From Photobacterium sp. GB-56 (lineage in GTDB: Bacteria; Pseudomonadota; Gammaproteobacteria; Enterobacterales; Vibrionaceae), in contig NZ_PYNW01000014.1 in assembly GCF_003026105.1 (NCBI RefSeq), positions 48,413-112,412 of the forward strand: 64,000 bases of DNA. Direction: 5' to 3'. The position numbers and the translations under genes are program-made. Under the pieces are notes generated by a model. It saw nothing but the letters and a program-made list of their open reading frames with translations, ran no database searches and was not told where the DNA came from. This document shows, one piece after another, positions 63,874 through 64,000 of the stretch (position 1 is its first letter; each line of letters starts with the position of its first letter).

Positions 63874-64000
63874 TGTAGTGGTACATTAAATTTGGCCACC
63901 TACTCAGAGGTGATATCATCACCTCTTAACATGGATAGGTGACATCATGACAAAACGAACAAGACGATTATTTAGTGCTGAATTTAAATTAGAGGCAGCA
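63874..64000 (+). mobile_element. left end of an IS3-family insertion sequence (cut by the window)
   Basis: TGTAGTGGTACATTAAATTT begins a probable left inverted repeat (TG start is usual for IS3), 73 bases before the first transposase ORF. The other end and the right repeat lie beyond the window, so family group and target duplication cannot be checked. Confidence 0.7.
63947..64000 (+). CDS. IS3-family transposase OrfA, N-terminal fragment
   Basis: The first 18 codons are in the window (MTKRTRRLFSAEFKLEAA), preceded by AGGTG. The (R/K)..FS.EFK.EA pattern is the standard opening of IS3-type OrfA helix-turn-helix proteins. OrfB and any programmed frameshift site are outside the window. Confidence 0.85.
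   Translation, partial: MTKRTRRLFSAEFKLEAA

Noticed and set aside
1..64000. tRNA, rRNA, origin or riboswitch
   Set aside because: No tRNA-like cloverleaf, rRNA segment, DnaA-box cluster or recognisable riboswitch core was seen on either strand; a computed scan could still find a missed one.

Overview
The window looks like a chromosomal stretch of a marine gammaproteobacterium of the Vibrionaceae, probably Photobacterium or a close relative. This rests on gene content and protein style (DmsABC/DmsD, a secreted chitinase, a two-domain beta-propeller phytase, Zur-controlled zinc uptake, a complete C-P lyase operon, a BtsSR-type pyruvate system, a bdhA-patD-adc operon) and on low GC with very AT-rich spacers. 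I see no rRNA, tRNA or CRISPR array. The genus is inference.

Layout. 0-7 kb: an accessory block with a large minus-strand STAND NTPase carrying an Mrr-like nuclease domain (likely anti-phage), and divergently a TIGR04141/DUF6119 family gene ending in an attC-like hairpin. 7-9.3 kb: secreted multidomain GH18 chitinase. 9.8-12.3 kb: zinc ABC transporter operon (A-C-B order) with a near-consensus Zur box. 12.6-17 kb: AraC regulator plus degenerate GGDEF membrane protein, divergent from a lipoprotein phytase. 18-19.4 kb: a small orphan gene and a secreted MORN-repeat protein. 19.4-24.8 kb: dmsABC divergent from dmsD-napF-like, with two mirrored FNR-like sites between them and nearly identical terminator hairpins at both edges. 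25-28.7 kb: FAS1 protein and the bdhA-patD-adc operon.

28.8-31.2 kb: an AT-rich secreted orphan and a FadL-family gene whose signal peptide is out of frame with its ribosome binding site. 31.5-35.7 kb: a CstA/BtsT-like transporter with a BtsR-type direct repeat upstream, then BtsS-like kinase and BtsR-like regulator. 36-40.4 kb: orphan secreted protein, small ORFs, a cold-shock protein and four small genes of unknown function. 40.5-42.3 kb: a methyltransferase-HNH nuclease fusion, a second defence candidate. 42.5-45 kb: chemoreceptor and thiol peroxidase.

45.2-55.8 kb: complete phnCDEFGHIJKLMNP operon (no phnO), with a TTATCTAGACAAGTTA element upstream of phnC and again just before phnF, most simply the PhnF operator. 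56-58.5 kb: small lipoprotein, XRE regulator, a 75-residue orphan, and two tandem paralogous secreted proteins whose promoter regions are duplicated with them. 58.7-61.9 kb: YgiW-family OB-fold protein, outer-membrane barrel and an OmpR/QseBC-type two-component pair. 62.4-63.7 kb: membrane diguanylate cyclase. The window ends inside the first ORF of an IS3-family element.

The recurrent theme is nutrient scavenging (zinc, phytate, phosphonate, chitin, pyruvate, DMSO respiration, hydroxybutyrate) interleaved with short accessory insertions. All assignments come from reading the sequence and remembered family features; no database search was run.
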